64,000 nucleotides of DNA, taken from positions 186,001 to 250,000 of the forward strand of contig NZ_JAIEZQ010000002.1 in the NCBI RefSeq assembly GCF_019679455.1, written 5' to 3'. Under the pieces are notes generated by a model, which did not search any database, had not been told where the DNA came from, and saw nothing but the letters and a program-made list of their open reading frames with translations. The position numbers were made by a program, and so were the translations under genes. Origin of the DNA: Nocardioides jiangsuensis. Lineage in GTDB: Bacteria > Actinomycetota > Actinomycetes > Propionibacteriales > Nocardioidaceae. This document shows, one piece after another, positions 9,017-18,140 of the stretch; within the stretch, counting starts at the first letter, position 1; the number at the start of each line of letters is the position of its first letter.

Positions 9017-9894
9017 GCCCGCTCGACCAGCTCGATCAGTGTCGTCGAGACCAGCTCGTCGCGCTCGAGCGGCAGCATGTGGCCCGCGCCCGGCGCGACC
9101 GTCAGCCGGGCCCGGGGGACCGCCCGCGCCAGCCGGCGTGCGTGGGACGGCGGGGTGAGCCGGTCGCGCTCGCCGACCAGCACGTGCACCGGGACGCCGT
9201 GCAGCGCGTGCAGCCCCTCGAGCCGGTCGTGGCGCATCAGGTCCTCGAAGAAGCCGCACATCGACGCGGCCGGGGTGTTGATGATCCCCTCGACGGCGAG
9301 CGCGTGGTCGCGCAGCCGCATGTCGTCGCCGAAGAGGAACCGGCGCGCGACCATCGCCTCCAGCACCGGGGCCCGGCGGCGCTGCCGGCGGCTGAGCATC
9401 CGGCTGCGGGTGGCGAGCAGGGCGGGGATCCGCTCCTTGGCCCGCTCGCCGAGGGTCTCGCCGAGCCGGCGCGGACCGAGCCGGACCCGGCCCAGCGAGC
9501 CGCCCGAGGTGGCCACGAACAGCACCCCGCGGACCCGGTCGGCGAACAGCTCGGGACGGTGCTCGGCCAGCGCCATCACCGTCATCCCGCCGATCGAGTG
9601 GCCGGCGAGGACCAGGTCCCCGGCGGGCGCGTGCGTGTCGATCACCGCGGCCAGGTCCCGGCCGAGGTTCTCGATGGTGGCGGCATCCTGCGGGCACTCG
9701 TCGGAGGCGCCGTGGCCCCGGTGGTCGTAGCCGATTACCCGTACCGCGTCGCCGAACCAGGTCCGCAGGTCGCGCAGCTGGTAGCGCCACGCGTCGTGGT
9801 CGGAGGTCCAGCAGTGCGCGAGCACGACGGTGACCTCGGCGTCCCGGGGCCCGTCGATCCGCACGTGCAGGCGAAGCCCGTCGTGGGTCCTCAC
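8953..9894 (-). CDS. Alpha/beta-fold hydrolase
   Basis: The 313-residue protein has the canonical hydrolase pattern: oxyanion region VVLAHCWTSDHDAW, strand motif VIGYDHRGHGASD, nucleophile elbow GHSIGG, the acid region VLVGERDRLTPPS and the catalytic His in GAGHMLPLE. Substrate is unknown. The GTG start overlaps the stop of the upstream membrane protein (GTGA), so the two are co-translated. The 3' end runs 64 nt into the convergent chelatase gene. No signal peptide is seen, so it is probably cytoplasmic. Confidence 0.88.
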   Translation of the reverse strand: MRTHDGLRLHVRIDGPRDAEVTVVLAHCWTSDHDAWRYQLRDLRTWFGDAVRVIGYDHRGHGASDECPQDAATIENLGRDLAAVIDTHAPAGDLVLAGHSIGGMTVMALAEHRPELFADRVRGVLFVATSGGSLGRVRLGPRRLGETLGERAKERIPALLATRSRMLSRRQRRRAPVLEAMVARRFLFGDDMRLRDHALAVEGIINTPAASMCGFFEDLMRHDRLEGLHALHGVPVHVLVGERDRLTPPSHARRLARAVPRARLTVAPGAGHMLPLERDELVSTTLIELVERAQATRARRAVPTPTDARIAVR

Positions 9895-11813
9895 GCGCCG
9901 ACCCCGGTGGTCCGGGCGAGCCGCCGCGGCAGGCCGGCGACCTTCTGGGCCAGCGCGGCGAGGCGGTGGACGAGCGGGGCGAGCCGCTCGGCGACGGGGA
10001 CGAGCCGCGCCGGGAGCCGTACGCCGTCGCGCCGGCCGGCGAACGAGTAGCCCGCCGCGACGGTCGCGAACAGTGCGAGGAACAGGCTGCCCACGACGCC
10101 GTACCCGGCACCCCAGAGCCAGCCGGGGACGTCCTGCCTCTCCTCGCGACGCAGCACCACCTGCTCGGCGACCAGGTCGCGGGGGCCGCTGACCGCGGGG
10201 TGCTCCGCGGCCGGGATGGCCGGATCTGCCGGGAGGTACACCGGGGCGGCGGCGAGGCCGTGCAGCGGTGTGTGCAGCCGGACCAGCGTCTTCCAGTCGC
10301 CGGCCAGCGGCATCGGCTCGTCCGTGCGCCACACCCCGGGACCGGTGGGCTCGAGCTCGCCGTGCACCACGCCGCCGCCCTGCCAGGACAGCGCCTCGAA
10401 CCAGTACGCGTCGTGCACCAGGCGCGGGTCGGCGGTGACCGTGAGGTAGGCCCGGCCGTCGCGGACCTCGCCGACCGCGACGTCGACCGAGCCCCGGCGG
10501 GGTTCGCCGGCGGGCACGTTGACCACGAACACGGCGAGTACCGCGACGGTGGCGAGCAGCGCCCAGCGGCCGGCGTGCGCCGACGTGGGAGCCGTGGCGG
10601 CAGCGGCGGTCGGGGTGGCCGGGGCGGTCGCCACGGTGGTGAGCCGCTGGTGCATCCAGGTCGCCACCACGCCGACGCCCACGCCGGTGAGGCCGGCGAA
10701 CAGCACCGCCCAGGGCATCAGCTCCGCAGGCCACGGCATCGGCCGGGTGGCCTGGGTCCACAGGTACTCCACGCCGAGCATGCCGAGCGTCATCACGCCG
10801 CCCGCCACCGCGCCGTACGACAGGGTGGGCCGGGCCCGCCGGGCGAGGACCGCCGCGACCAGCGCGCCGCCGAGCAGGCTGGGCGGCCACGGGGTGAGCG
10901 CGTCGAACACCGCGACGTTGAGCGCCACCAGGCCGCCCTGGAGCGCGGCGTGCGCGACCCAGATCGAGACCACCCAGCGGGCGCCGCGGAACATCGCGAG
11001 GGTGAACGTGCCGACCGTGGCGACGGTGAGCACGACCGGGTCGTTGACCAGGGGGAACTGCGGGACGCCGTACGCGAACTCCAGCAGGAACGCGACCGGT
11101 CCGGCGGCGAGGACCAGGATGGCCACCCACTCGAGCAGCGGGCGGAGCCGGGACGGCCCGGCCTGGCGGGCCTCGGCGCAGGTGAGCAGCATCGTGTACG
11201 GCAGCATCAGGGTGCCGCCGATCATCAGCACGTGGGTCGGGCCCCACTCCGTGACGTCCTGGCCGAACAGCCGGTGCCACAGGTCGTCGAGGGGGAAGCC
11301 GAGCAGCGCGAACAGCGCGACGCCGGTGCCGATCGCCGGGCCGACCGGGACCCGCCAGCCCGGGGTGAGGGCGAGGGTACGCCGGGGGAGCCGGTCCCGG
11401 GCGAGCGCGAGGGCGAGCGCGCCCCCGGCGAAGATCGCGACCAGCCCGAGGAAGATCAGGTAGTGCGACGGGTTGGCCAGCGGGCCCTCGTCGCGGCCGA
11501 ACGAGATGTGGTAGCTGACGTCCCAGTAGAGGCCGACCGCCCCGGAGAGGGCGCCGAGCACGCTCACCAGCAGGGGGAGCGCGAACCAGCGGGGGCTGCC
11601 GTCGAGCCGGGCCGTCGCGTCCGCGGCCCGGCCCACGAGGGTGCGGTGGCCGGTGCGCTCGCGGACCATGACCCAGAGGATCGCGGCGTACACCGCGGCG
11701 GTGAACACGGCCACGACGAGGATCTGGTCGCCCGGTGCTCCTCCCGCCGACGGGGTGGCCGCGCTCTGTGCCAGGACGGACCGCTCGGCGGCCGGCAGGG
11801 GTGACAGGGGCAT
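9891..11813 (-). CDS. Large polytopic membrane protein with extracytoplasmic domain, function unknown
   Basis: The 640-residue protein has about ten predicted membrane helices between residues 20 and 410. One more helix (about 440-460) is followed by a soluble domain with a strand pattern (YWFEALSW ... MPLAGDWKTLVRLHT) reminiscent of FixH/YtkA/CopD-type domains, and a last helix near 575. A striking conserved-looking stretch, GLYWDVSYHISFGRDEGP, lies in a loop. I do not recognise a characterised homologue; a link to copper or to respiratory assembly is only a guess. The ATG at 11813 is preferred to a longer frame because GGAGGG lies 9 nt upstream. It is co-translated with the hydrolase and divergent from a MerR regulator. 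Confidence 0.8.
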   Translation of the reverse strand: MPLSPLPAAERSVLAQSAATPSAGGAPGDQILVVAVFTAAVYAAILWVMVRERTGHRTLVGRAADATARLDGSPRWFALPLLVSVLGALSGAVGLYWDVSYHISFGRDEGPLANPSHYLIFLGLVAIFAGGALALALARDRLPRRTLALTPGWRVPVGPAIGTGVALFALLGFPLDDLWHRLFGQDVTEWGPTHVLMIGGTLMLPYTMLLTCAEARQAGPSRLRPLLEWVAILVLAAGPVAFLLEFAYGVPQFPLVNDPVVLTVATVGTFTLAMFRGARWVVSIWVAHAALQGGLVALNVAVFDALTPWPPSLLGGALVAAVLARRARPTLSYGAVAGGVMTLGMLGVEYLWTQATRPMPWPAELMPWAVLFAGLTGVGVGVVATWMHQRLTTVATAPATPTAAAATAPTSAHAGRWALLATVAVLAVFVVNVPAGEPRRGSVDVAVGEVRDGRAYLTVTADPRLVHDAYWFEALSWQGGGVVHGELEPTGPGVWRTDEPMPLAGDWKTLVRLHTPLHGLAAAPVYLPADPAIPAAEHPAVSGPRDLVAEQVVLRREERQDVPGWLWGAGYGVVGSLFLALFATVAAGYSFAGRRDGVRLPARLVPVAERLAPLVHRLAALAQKVAGLPRRLARTTGVGA

Positions 11814-11845
11814 CTCTCGGAACCCTCCGGTTATGCGACATTCAC

Positions 11846-11887
11846 GATGTAACATCCACCATGACACATGTGATGTGACGCGTGTCA
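11846..11887 (-). promoter_or_regulatory. Divergent promoter/operator between membrane protein and MerR gene
   Basis: Two dyads are visible: GATGT-A-ACATC (11846-11856) and TGACAC-N14-GTGTCA (11862-11887). On the minus strand the second dyad's right arm forms a -35-like TTGACA at 11882-11887, followed after 16 nt by TGTCAT, a possible -10 for the membrane protein gene. The dyads lie between the two divergent genes and suit an operator for the MerR-family protein. This is inference from symmetry and position. Confidence 0.45.
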
Positions 11888-11896
11888 ACCCCTCGC

Positions 11897-11988
11897 CCCC
11901 TCGTTGAGGCGTCAGTCGTGCGGCGTCGAGGCGTCACTCGTTCGGCGTTGAGGCGTCAGTCGTGCGGCGATGAGAGGTCAGTCATGCC
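11897..11988 (-). repeat. Intergenic tandem repeat array B, four units
   Basis: Four copies of the array A unit, read on the minus strand, with GACGCCTC replacing GACGTCTC in most. The outer cap (CTCAACGAGGGG-like on the minus strand) faces the membrane protein promoter. The other end lies about 60 nt before the MerR start. With array C it brackets the MerR gene in inverted orientation. Confidence 0.9.
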
Positions 11989-12049
11989 GACGTACGGCGC
12001 CCGCGCGGAGTGGCCCGCGACGCCGTGTGTGACCTGGGAGGATGACGAG

Positions 12050-12790
12050 GTGAACGCGCACCCCGAGATGACCATCGACCAGCTCGCCGCCTCGGCGCAG
12101 ATGACCGTGCGCAACGTCCGCGCCTACGCCAGCCGGGGACTGATCCCCGCCCCGCGGCTGGTGGGACGCACCGGCTACTACGGCCCCGAGCACCTCAGCC
12201 GGCTGCAGCTGATCCGGGACCTCGTGGACCGCGGGTACACCCTGGCCGCGGTGGAGAAGGCCCTGGTGCAGCACACCTCGTCCACCGCTGGGCACGCGCT
12301 CGACCTGCTCGCCACGCTCGCCGACCCGCTCGGGCAGGACGAGGAGCCGGAGGAGATGACGGTCGAGGCCCTGGCTCGCCTCGCCGGTACGGAGCACCAG
12401 TCGGTCTTCCTGGACCGGCTGATCGAGCTCGGCATGGTGGAGCGGATCGACGAGGAGAACGTACGGCTCCTGCGGCCGTTCGTCGTTCGCGCCGGGGCTA
12501 AGGCGATGGCGCTCGGGCTGGACCGGACGTCGGTGGTGGAGCTGCTCCCGCTGATCGCGACGCACACCCGGGTGATCGCGCAGCGGTTCGTCGACGAGTT
12601 CCGCCAACAGCTGTGGAACCCGTTCGTCGAGGCCGGGCTCCCGGAGGAGCAGTGGCCGCAGATGCTCAAGAGCATCGAGACGATCCTGCCGGTCGCGTCC
12701 CAGGCGGTGCTCGCGATCTTCCGTGACGAGCTGAACAAGGTGATCCAAGAGGCGCTCGGCGAGGAGATCAACCGCATCGTCGATGCGTGA
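12050..12790 (+). CDS. MerR-family transcriptional regulator
   Basis: The 246-residue protein begins with a MerR winged helix (MTIDQLAASAQMTVRNVRAYASRGLIP ... GRTGYYGPEHLSRLQLIRDL, about 6-75). A helical C-terminal region of about 150 residues contains no cysteine cluster, so it is not a metal sensor of the classic MerR kind. The GTG start is chosen for the GGGAGG 8-13 nt upstream; an in-frame ATG at 11984 would place the start inside repeat array B. It is divergent from the membrane protein operon, the most likely target. The whole gene is bracketed by inverted repeat arrays B and C. Confidence 0.85.
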   Translation: MNAHPEMTIDQLAASAQMTVRNVRAYASRGLIPAPRLVGRTGYYGPEHLSRLQLIRDLVDRGYTLAAVEKALVQHTSSTAGHALDLLATLADPLGQDEEPEEMTVEALARLAGTEHQSVFLDRLIELGMVERIDEENVRLLRPFVVRAGAKAMALGLDRTSVVELLPLIATHTRVIAQRFVDEFRQQLWNPFVEAGLPEEQWPQMLKSIETILPVASQAVLAIFRDELNKVIQEALGEEINRIVDA

Positions 12791-12811
12791 CCGCCGACGT
12801 CGACGCTCGGC

Positions 12812-12885
12812 TGCCGCACGAGTGACCTCTCAACGCCGCACGAGTGACGTCTCGACGCCGCACGAGTGACCTCTCAACGAGGGGT
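12812..12885 (+). repeat. Intergenic tandem repeat array C, three units
   Basis: Three direct copies of the unit in its GAGTGACCTCTC / GAGTGACGTCTC variants, ending in the cap CTCAACGAGGGG. The array fills the 3' gap after the MerR gene. The cap overlaps the ispF 3' end: the ispF stop codon (TGA on the minus strand, 12874-12876) is made by the repeat's TCAACG sequence. Confidence 0.9.
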
Positions 12886-13368
12886 GGGGAGGAGCAGCGC
12901 GGTCGCGATCGCGGCGACACCTTCGCCGCGCCCGGTGAGCCCGAGCCCGTCGGTGGTCGTCGCGGACACGGTCACCGGCGCACCGCAGGCCGCCCCCAGC
13001 ACCGCCTCCGCCTCTGCCCGGCGCGGACCGAGCCTCGGCCGGTTCCCGACCAGCTGTACGGCGACGTTGCCGATCTCGTAGCCGGCGGCGCGGACGCGTC
13101 GCGCGGTCTCCTCGAGCAGCGCGCAGCCGGACGCCCCGGCCCACTCGGGCGCCGACGTCCCGAAGTTGCTGCCCAGGTCGCCGATCCCCGCCGCGGAGAA
13201 CAGCGCGTCGCACGCGGCGTGGGCGACGACGTCGGCGTCGGAGTGGCCCGCGAGCCCCTGTGGCTCGTCGGGCCAGGCGAGGCCGGCGACGTGCATCGGC
13301 GCCCCGTCGACGAGCCGGTGCACGTCCGTGCCGACACCGATGCGGGGCAGGGGAGGAGGCGTGGTCAC
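12874..13368 (-). CDS. ispF: 2-C-methyl-D-erythritol 2,4-cyclodiphosphate synthase
   Basis: Catalyses the fifth step of the MEP isoprenoid pathway. The 164-residue protein has the zinc-site motif GVGTDVHRL near the N terminus, [12 protein letters not shown], and the C-terminal signature [17 protein letters not shown], all at family spacing. The GTG start lies just upstream of that motif. In many actinobacteria ispF follows ispD and precedes cysS and rlmB. Here ispD is absent, ispF is on the other strand, and four genes separate it from cysS. Its stop codon lies inside repeat array C. Confidence 0.95.
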   Translation of the reverse strand: MTTPPPLPRIGVGTDVHRLVDGAPMHVAGLAWPDEPQGLAGHSDADVVAHAACDALFSAAGIGDLGSNFGTSAPEWAGASGCALLEETARRVRAAGYEIGNVAVQLVGNRPRLGPRRAEAEAVLGAACGAPVTVSATTTDGLGLTGRGEGVAAIATALLLPTPR

Positions 13369-13423
13369 GCCCCGATCATGCCGCACACCCGTCCGCGCTT
13401 GCCGGATGGGCGAACATGAGGGT

Positions 13424-15004
13424 GTGAGCAGTTCTTCCCCCGGCGGCACCGGCACCACCGGCGAGCCCCGCGACCCCGGCGGCGCCCGGGGGCCCCGCGG
13501 TTCCCGGGGTTTCCTCGCCCTGGCCGGCCTCGTCGCCGGCGTGGCGGGGATCGCGGTGAGCCACACCGTCACGATGCTGCTCACCATCCGCGCCACCCCG
13601 CTGCTCGCGGTCGCCGAGGCGATCATCGAGGTCACCCCCGGCTCGCTCGCGGAGGGGCTGATCGCGGTGGTCGGCCAGTACGACAAGCCGCTGCTGATCG
13701 TCGGCGTCTCCCTCTGCGTGCTCGCCCTGTCCGCGTGGGCGGGGGTGCTCTCCGCGCGCAGCCGGCTCCTCTCGATGCTCGTGTTCCTCGCGATGGGCGC
13801 GGTCGCGGTCGCCGCGGTGTGGACGCGTCCCGGCTCCTCCGTGTACGACGTCCTCCCGGTCGTCGCGGGCACCGCCACCTGGGTCGTCGTCCTGGGTGCG
13901 CTCGCGGACCGGCTGACCCGGCTGCGTCGCGACCACGCGCCCGACGAGGCGCGCCGGAGGTTCCTGGTGACCGCGGGCGTGGTCGCTGGCGCGGCGGTCG
14001 CGGTCGGTCTCGCCGGGCAGTTCGCGGGGCGGACGCGTCGCGGCGTCGAGACCGCCCGCCGGCTGCTCCGCCTCCCGGTGTCGCGCGGCATCGTGCCCCC
14101 CGGGGCGGAGGTCGGGGTCACCGGGGTCGCCCCCTGGCGCACGAGCAACCAGGAGTTCTACCGGATCGACACCGCGATCGTGGTCCCCACCGTCGACCCG
14201 ACCCAGTGGACGCTGCGGATCCACGGCATGGTGGACAACGAGCTGGTGCTGACCTACCGCGACCTCCTCGACCGGCAGGTGACCGAGGCCTGGGTGACGC
14301 TGTGCTGCGTCTCCAACGAGGTCGGCGGCGACCTGATCGGCAACGCGTGGTGGAGCGGGGTCCGCGTCGCCGGGCTGCTCGCGGAGGCCGGTGTGCGCCC
14401 GGGCGCCGACGCGGTGCTGCAGACCTCGCAGGACGGCTGGAACTGCGGCACCCCGCTCGAGGTGCTCACCGACGACCGCGACGCGCTGCTGGCGATCGCG
14501 ATGAACGGCGAGCCGCTGCCCGTCGAGCACGGGTTCCCGGTGCGGATGGTCGTGCCCGGCCTCTACGGCTACGTGTCGGCGACGAAGTGGCTGGTCGACC
14601 TCGAGGTCACCCGGTTCGCGGACGTCACCGCCTACTGGACCGAGCGCGGCTGGTCCCCGCGCGGCCCGGTCAAGACCCAGTCGCGGATCGACGTACCCCG
14701 CGACGGCGCCGACGTCGCGACCGGCACCCGCCGCGTGGGTGGGGTGGCCTGGGCGCAGCACACCGGCGTCGAGCGGGTGGAGGTCCGGCTCGATGGGCAG
14801 GCCTGGCAGCAGACCGAGCTGGGCCGGGTCCCGGGCGTGGACACGTGGGTGCAGTGGTCGGCCGAGGTCGACCTCGGCCCGGGGCCGCACACGCTGGCGG
14901 TCCGCGCGACCGACCGCAGCGGGTACACCCAGACCGCGGTCGAGCGGGACGTGGTCCCCGACGGCGCCACCGGCTGGCACACGGTCGAGTTCGAGGCGGG
15001 CTGA
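13424..15004 (+). CDS. Membrane-anchored sulfite-oxidase-like molybdopterin oxidoreductase
   Basis: About 526 residues. A flexible N terminus precedes four membrane helices (about 25-165). A twin-arginine-like patch ([21 protein letters not shown]) follows, then a Mo-cofactor domain of the sulfite oxidase/YedY superfamily (about 230-430) with the probable molybdenum ligand in [15 protein letters not shown]-terminal immunoglobulin-like Mo-co dimerisation domain (about 440-526) has [11 protein letters not shown]. The catalytic part would face outside. The substrate is unknown. GTG at 13424 is taken as start; an in-frame ATG at 13406 is equally possible. No good ribosome-binding site distinguishes them. 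The gene is divergent from ispF. Confidence 0.85.
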   Translation: MSSSSPGGTGTTGEPRDPGGARGPRGSRGFLALAGLVAGVAGIAVSHTVTMLLTIRATPLLAVAEAIIEVTPGSLAEGLIAVVGQYDKPLLIVGVSLCVLALSAWAGVLSARSRLLSMLVFLAMGAVAVAAVWTRPGSSVYDVLPVVAGTATWVVVLGALADRLTRLRRDHAPDEARRRFLVTAGVVAGAAVAVGLAGQFAGRTRRGVETARRLLRLPVSRGIVPPGAEVGVTGVAPWRTSNQEFYRIDTAIVVPTVDPTQWTLRIHGMVDNELVLTYRDLLDRQVTEAWVTLCCVSNEVGGDLIGNAWWSGVRVAGLLAEAGVRPGADAVLQTSQDGWNCGTPLEVLTDDRDALLAIAMNGEPLPVEHGFPVRMVVPGLYGYVSATKWLVDLEVTRFADVTAYWTERGWSPRGPVKTQSRIDVPRDGADVATGTRRVGGVAWAQHTGVERVEVRLDGQAWQQTELGRVPGVDTWVQWSAEVDLGPGPHTLAVRATDRSGYTQTAVERDVVPDGATGWHTVEFEAG

Positions 15005-15040
15005 GGCGTGCCGGGCGGCGTTCGTGGGTACGGCGTCCAC

Positions 15041-15499
15041 ATGCGCCCCACCGTGCTCACCTCGGCCATGTCCGCCGCGGCCGCAGCCCTCGGCAGCCTC
15101 GGTACGGACCCCGGCAGCGACTGGTACGAGCGGCTGGACAAGCCGTCCTGGCAGCCGCCCGGTTACGCGTTCCCGCTGGTGTGGACCCCGCTCTACGGGC
15201 TGATCGCCTGGGGCACCGGCCGGATGGTGGAGCGCGCGGACCCCGACGACCGCGCCCCGCTGCTCGCGTTGACCGGGGCGGACCTGGCCGTCAACGCCGG
15301 CTGGTGCTGGGCTTTCTTCGACCGCCGCTCACCGGCCGGCGGGCTCGGCGCGATCCTGCTGCTCGACGGGCTCAACGTCGCCCTGGTCCGCGAGGCGGCC
15401 CGCCGGGACACGAGGGCGGCGGCCGCGCTGGCGCCGTACCTGCTGTGGACCGGCTTCGCGACCGCGCTCAACGCCGCGATCTGGCGGCGGAACCGCTAG
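15041..15499 (+). CDS. tspO: TspO/MBR family membrane protein
   Basis: A 152-residue, five-helix membrane protein of the tryptophan-rich sensory protein/translocator family, which binds tetrapyrroles. The family hallmarks are present: WYERLDKPSWQPPGYAFPLVW in the first loop and helix 2, then LYGLIAWG, and NAGWCWAFF in helix 4. Five hydrophobic segments can be counted. The ATG at 15041 is favoured because the first helix begins right after it. It follows the molybdopterin oxidoreductase by 36 nt on the same strand, so the two may be co-transcribed. Confidence 0.88.
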   Translation: MRPTVLTSAMSAAAAALGSLGTDPGSDWYERLDKPSWQPPGYAFPLVWTPLYGLIAWGTGRMVERADPDDRAPLLALTGADLAVNAGWCWAFFDRRSPAGGLGAILLLDGLNVALVREAARRDTRAAAALAPYLLWTGFATALNAAIWRRNR

Positions 15500-15539
15500 C
15501 CGCGGCGAACGGCCCCGCGCCGCACCCGCTCGGCGGCGC

Positions 15540-16727
15540 TCACCAGTTGGCCTCGGCCGGTCGCGGCGGGAGGTCCACCTCGGGCGGCACGATGACGTAC
15601 ACGATGCCGCCCGTCGGCCGCTGCCACGCGCACGCGAACTGGGTCCGGTCGAAGGTGGTGCGCACCTCGGCGTTGTCCGGCAGCTGGTGCGCCGCCGGGT
15701 CGTTGCAGACCACGTTCCCGTCGGCGTCGAAGCCGACCACGGTGAGCAGGTGCCCCGCCGTCGTGTAACCGGCCCCGTGGAGCTCGTCACGGGTGAACGA
15801 CACCGACGCCGCGAGCGGGATCCCGGCCGCGACGAACTGCTCCATCTCGGTCAGCGAGCGCAGCCGCGTGACGTAGGCGCGGACGCCGTACCGGCCGGCG
15901 TAGGCGGTGCTGAACGACCAGTTGCCCGCGCCCCGGTAGTCGTGGTCGAAGGTGTGCCGCGCCGCGTGCGGGACGACCCGGTCCGGCAGCCGCGGGTCTA
16001 CCCAGGCGTATTCGTCCGGCGTCGGGCCGCGGCCCCAGTGCTCGAGCAGCATCGTGGCCGAGGTCGGGGAGCACCACGCCTCGCCGCCGCCGCCCCACTC
16101 CAGGTACCGCCCGCGGTGCACGAACTGGGAGTACGCCGGGACGTCGATGACCGTGCCCGCGGCCCCGCCGGGCGCCGAGGAGGGCGGGGTCAGGCCCAGG
16201 TCGACGGCGGAGCCCATCACCCCGAGCAGCGAGACGGACGGCGTTGCGGTGGAGCCGGTGCGGCGCAGCAGGGAGACCCGGAGCCGGTACGACGCGAAGG
16301 GGTGCCCGTCCTCCGGGGTGAGCACGTCCACGGCCACCCGGGCGTGCTCGTCCTTCTGGCACGACAGCGAGGCCGGGCTGATGTCCTGGTCGGTCTCGGC
16401 CCACCGGCCCAGCACGTACCACGGGGTCTCGACGCCGACCCCGGTCGTACCCGCGACGCTCACCTCGAGCCAGGTCCCGGACGGCGTCACCGCGTTCCAG
16501 GACGGGATCACCTCGGTCACGGCGAACCCGGGCACCACGTCCGGGGAGGTCCAGGTCGCCTCGTCGTACGTCGCGGGCGGGCGATCCTGGTGCGGGTCGA
16601 CGTACTGCCGGGTCGTCGTCGCACGGTCCAGGACGAGCACGCCGCCGCGGACCGCGGTCCCGTCGTGCGCGCCGCCGCCGAAGTCCTCGGGGTCCGTCCA
16701 GCCGTGGAAGCGGATCCGCCCGTTCAC
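15540..16727 (-). CDS. C39-like cysteine peptidase family protein without signal peptide
   Basis: The 395-residue protein has a C-terminal peptidase C39-like domain (about 190-380). The putative catalytic Cys is in GEAWCSPTSATM, the His in AGHLLTVVGF and the Asp/Asn in VVCNDPAA. The N-terminal half is a beta-rich domain beginning RIRFHGW. The GTG start overlaps the stop of the upstream paralogue (GTGA), and both proteins end in NW. It aligns with the mature part of that paralogue but has no leader peptide, so its location is uncertain. Substrate unknown. Confidence 0.8.
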   Translation of the reverse strand: MNGRIRFHGWTDPEDFGGGAHDGTAVRGGVLVLDRATTTRQYVDPHQDRPPATYDEATWTSPDVVPGFAVTEVIPSWNAVTPSGTWLEVSVAGTTGVGVETPWYVLGRWAETDQDISPASLSCQKDEHARVAVDVLTPEDGHPFASYRLRVSLLRRTGSTATPSVSLLGVMGSAVDLGLTPPSSAPGGAAGTVIDVPAYSQFVHRGRYLEWGGGGEAWCSPTSATMLLEHWGRGPTPDEYAWVDPRLPDRVVPHAARHTFDHDYRGAGNWSFSTAYAGRYGVRAYVTRLRSLTEMEQFVAAGIPLAASVSFTRDELHGAGYTTAGHLLTVVGFDADGNVVCNDPAAHQLPDNAEVRTTFDRTQFACAWQRPTGGIVYVIVPPEVDLPPRPAEANW

Positions 16728-18046
16728 CAGTTCTGCGTCCGGGTCGCCGGGAGCGGGTGTGCGGCGTCGCGGATCACGTAGACGAGGCCGCCCGCGGCGC
16801 CGTACTCGCCGGCGGTGGTGAGCCAGGCGTTCTCGAACTGGCCGCGGTCGTAGGTGCGTCGCACGCCCTTGTTGCGCGCGGCCGCGGGGTCGTTGACGAT
16901 CACGTCGCCGGACTCGGTGAACCCGACGATCACCATCAGGTGGCCGTGCGTCGAGCCGATCGGGGCGCCGTCGAGCGCGCCCGGAGCGAACGCGACCGAG
17001 GCCACGACGGGGATGCCGACCTTGATGAACCGCTCCGCCTCACGCAGCGAGCGGAGCCGGGTCACGAAGCCCGCGTCGGCGTGGGTCGCCGCGTAGGCGG
17101 TGCTGAACGGCCAGTTGCCGGCGCCGTCGTACTCGTAATCGAACGTCATCCGCGCGGCGTGGTCGACGAACCGGTTCGGGTGCGGGCTCTTGACCCAGGC
17201 GTACTCCGCGGCGGAGGGCAACCGGTCGTAGTAGCCGAGCACCATCGACACGCTGGTCGGGGAGCACCAGGCCTCGCCTCCGGCGTCGTACTGCGGGTAG
17301 TCGCCCTCGTGGATCATCTGCGAGTAACGCGGCAGGGTCAGCGAGACGCCCCGCGCGACGCCCGGCGTCGACGGGACCACCCGCTGCACCTCCGGCAGCC
17401 GCGACGTCATCGCGCCGAGGGTCTGCACCACCGGGGAGGCGGTCGTCCCGGACCGGCGGAACAGGGTGAGCCGCAGCTGCCAGTCGGTGAAGCCCATGCT
17501 GTAGTTCGAGCGCCAGGTGTCGGTGGCCACGCGAGCCAGGTCGTCGCCCTGCTCGCCGAGGCTGGTGCGGTGGAACCGGGCGTCGCCGGCGGACCAGCGG
17601 GCCAGGGTGTCCCAGCTGCTGAGCCGGCCGGTCTCGCTGCGGCCGCGGGCCTCGACCTGGATCCACGAGTCGCGCGGCGTGGCGGCCTGCCAGGACGCGA
17701 CCAGCTCGGTGAAGCCGAAGCCGGGGGAGGTCCACCGCGACGTCCAACGGCCGAAGTCGTAGGTCTTCGTCGGGTGGCCGAACGGGTCGTCGTACCGCCG
17801 GGTCCCGATCGGCTGCGCCATCCGCAGCGAGCCCTTGACGACCTTGACGCCGTTCGCCAGGCCGCGGTCGAGCTGCTTGGTGCTCGTCCACTGCTGGTAG
17901 CCGATCCGGCGGGAGGTGTCCTGGTACGGCGGCGCCGCGGCCGCGGGGGCCGTGACGGGCGCGACGAGCGTGGAGGCCAGGGCCGTGCTCACGGCCAGGG
18001 CGAGGGGGAGTCGAGAGACCCGGGTGGACCGAGACGAGATGCGCAC
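16724..18046 (-). CDS. Secreted C39-like cysteine peptidase family protein
   Basis: The 440-residue protein has a clear signal peptide (basic start, hydrophobic core LPLALAVSTALASTLVA, then APAAAAPP). A beta-rich domain and a C39-like domain follow with the catalytic signature GEAWCSPTSVSM, GHLMVIVGF and IVNDPAA. It is a paralogue of the next gene, sharing order, motifs and the terminal NW. The GTG start follows a TATCGT -10-like element by 7 nt, so the message is probably leaderless. Likely a cell-wall or exported peptide hydrolase; the substrate is not evident. Confidence 0.85.
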   Translation of the reverse strand: MRISSRSTRVSRLPLALAVSTALASTLVAPVTAPAAAAPPYQDTSRRIGYQQWTSTKQLDRGLANGVKVVKGSLRMAQPIGTRRYDDPFGHPTKTYDFGRWTSRWTSPGFGFTELVASWQAATPRDSWIQVEARGRSETGRLSSWDTLARWSAGDARFHRTSLGEQGDDLARVATDTWRSNYSMGFTDWQLRLTLFRRSGTTASPVVQTLGAMTSRLPEVQRVVPSTPGVARGVSLTLPRYSQMIHEGDYPQYDAGGEAWCSPTSVSMVLGYYDRLPSAAEYAWVKSPHPNRFVDHAARMTFDYEYDGAGNWPFSTAYAATHADAGFVTRLRSLREAERFIKVGIPVVASVAFAPGALDGAPIGSTHGHLMVIVGFTESGDVIVNDPAAARNKGVRRTYDRGQFENAWLTTAGEYGAAGGLVYVIRDAAHPLPATRTQNW

Positions 18047-18140
18047 CCGTTAACGATAACCACCCATTGTCACGTGAGTGAACAGAAATCACACGAACAT
18101 CACGGTTCGGGGCGCTGGGCATCCTCGATAGGATTGCCCG

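Noticed and set aside
8953-11841. One 962-residue protein joining the membrane protein region to the hydrolase
   Set aside because: The upper part of that frame is low-complexity Arg/Gly/Pro sequence in the wrong frame of the membrane protein gene; only the last 313 codons are a real hydrolase.
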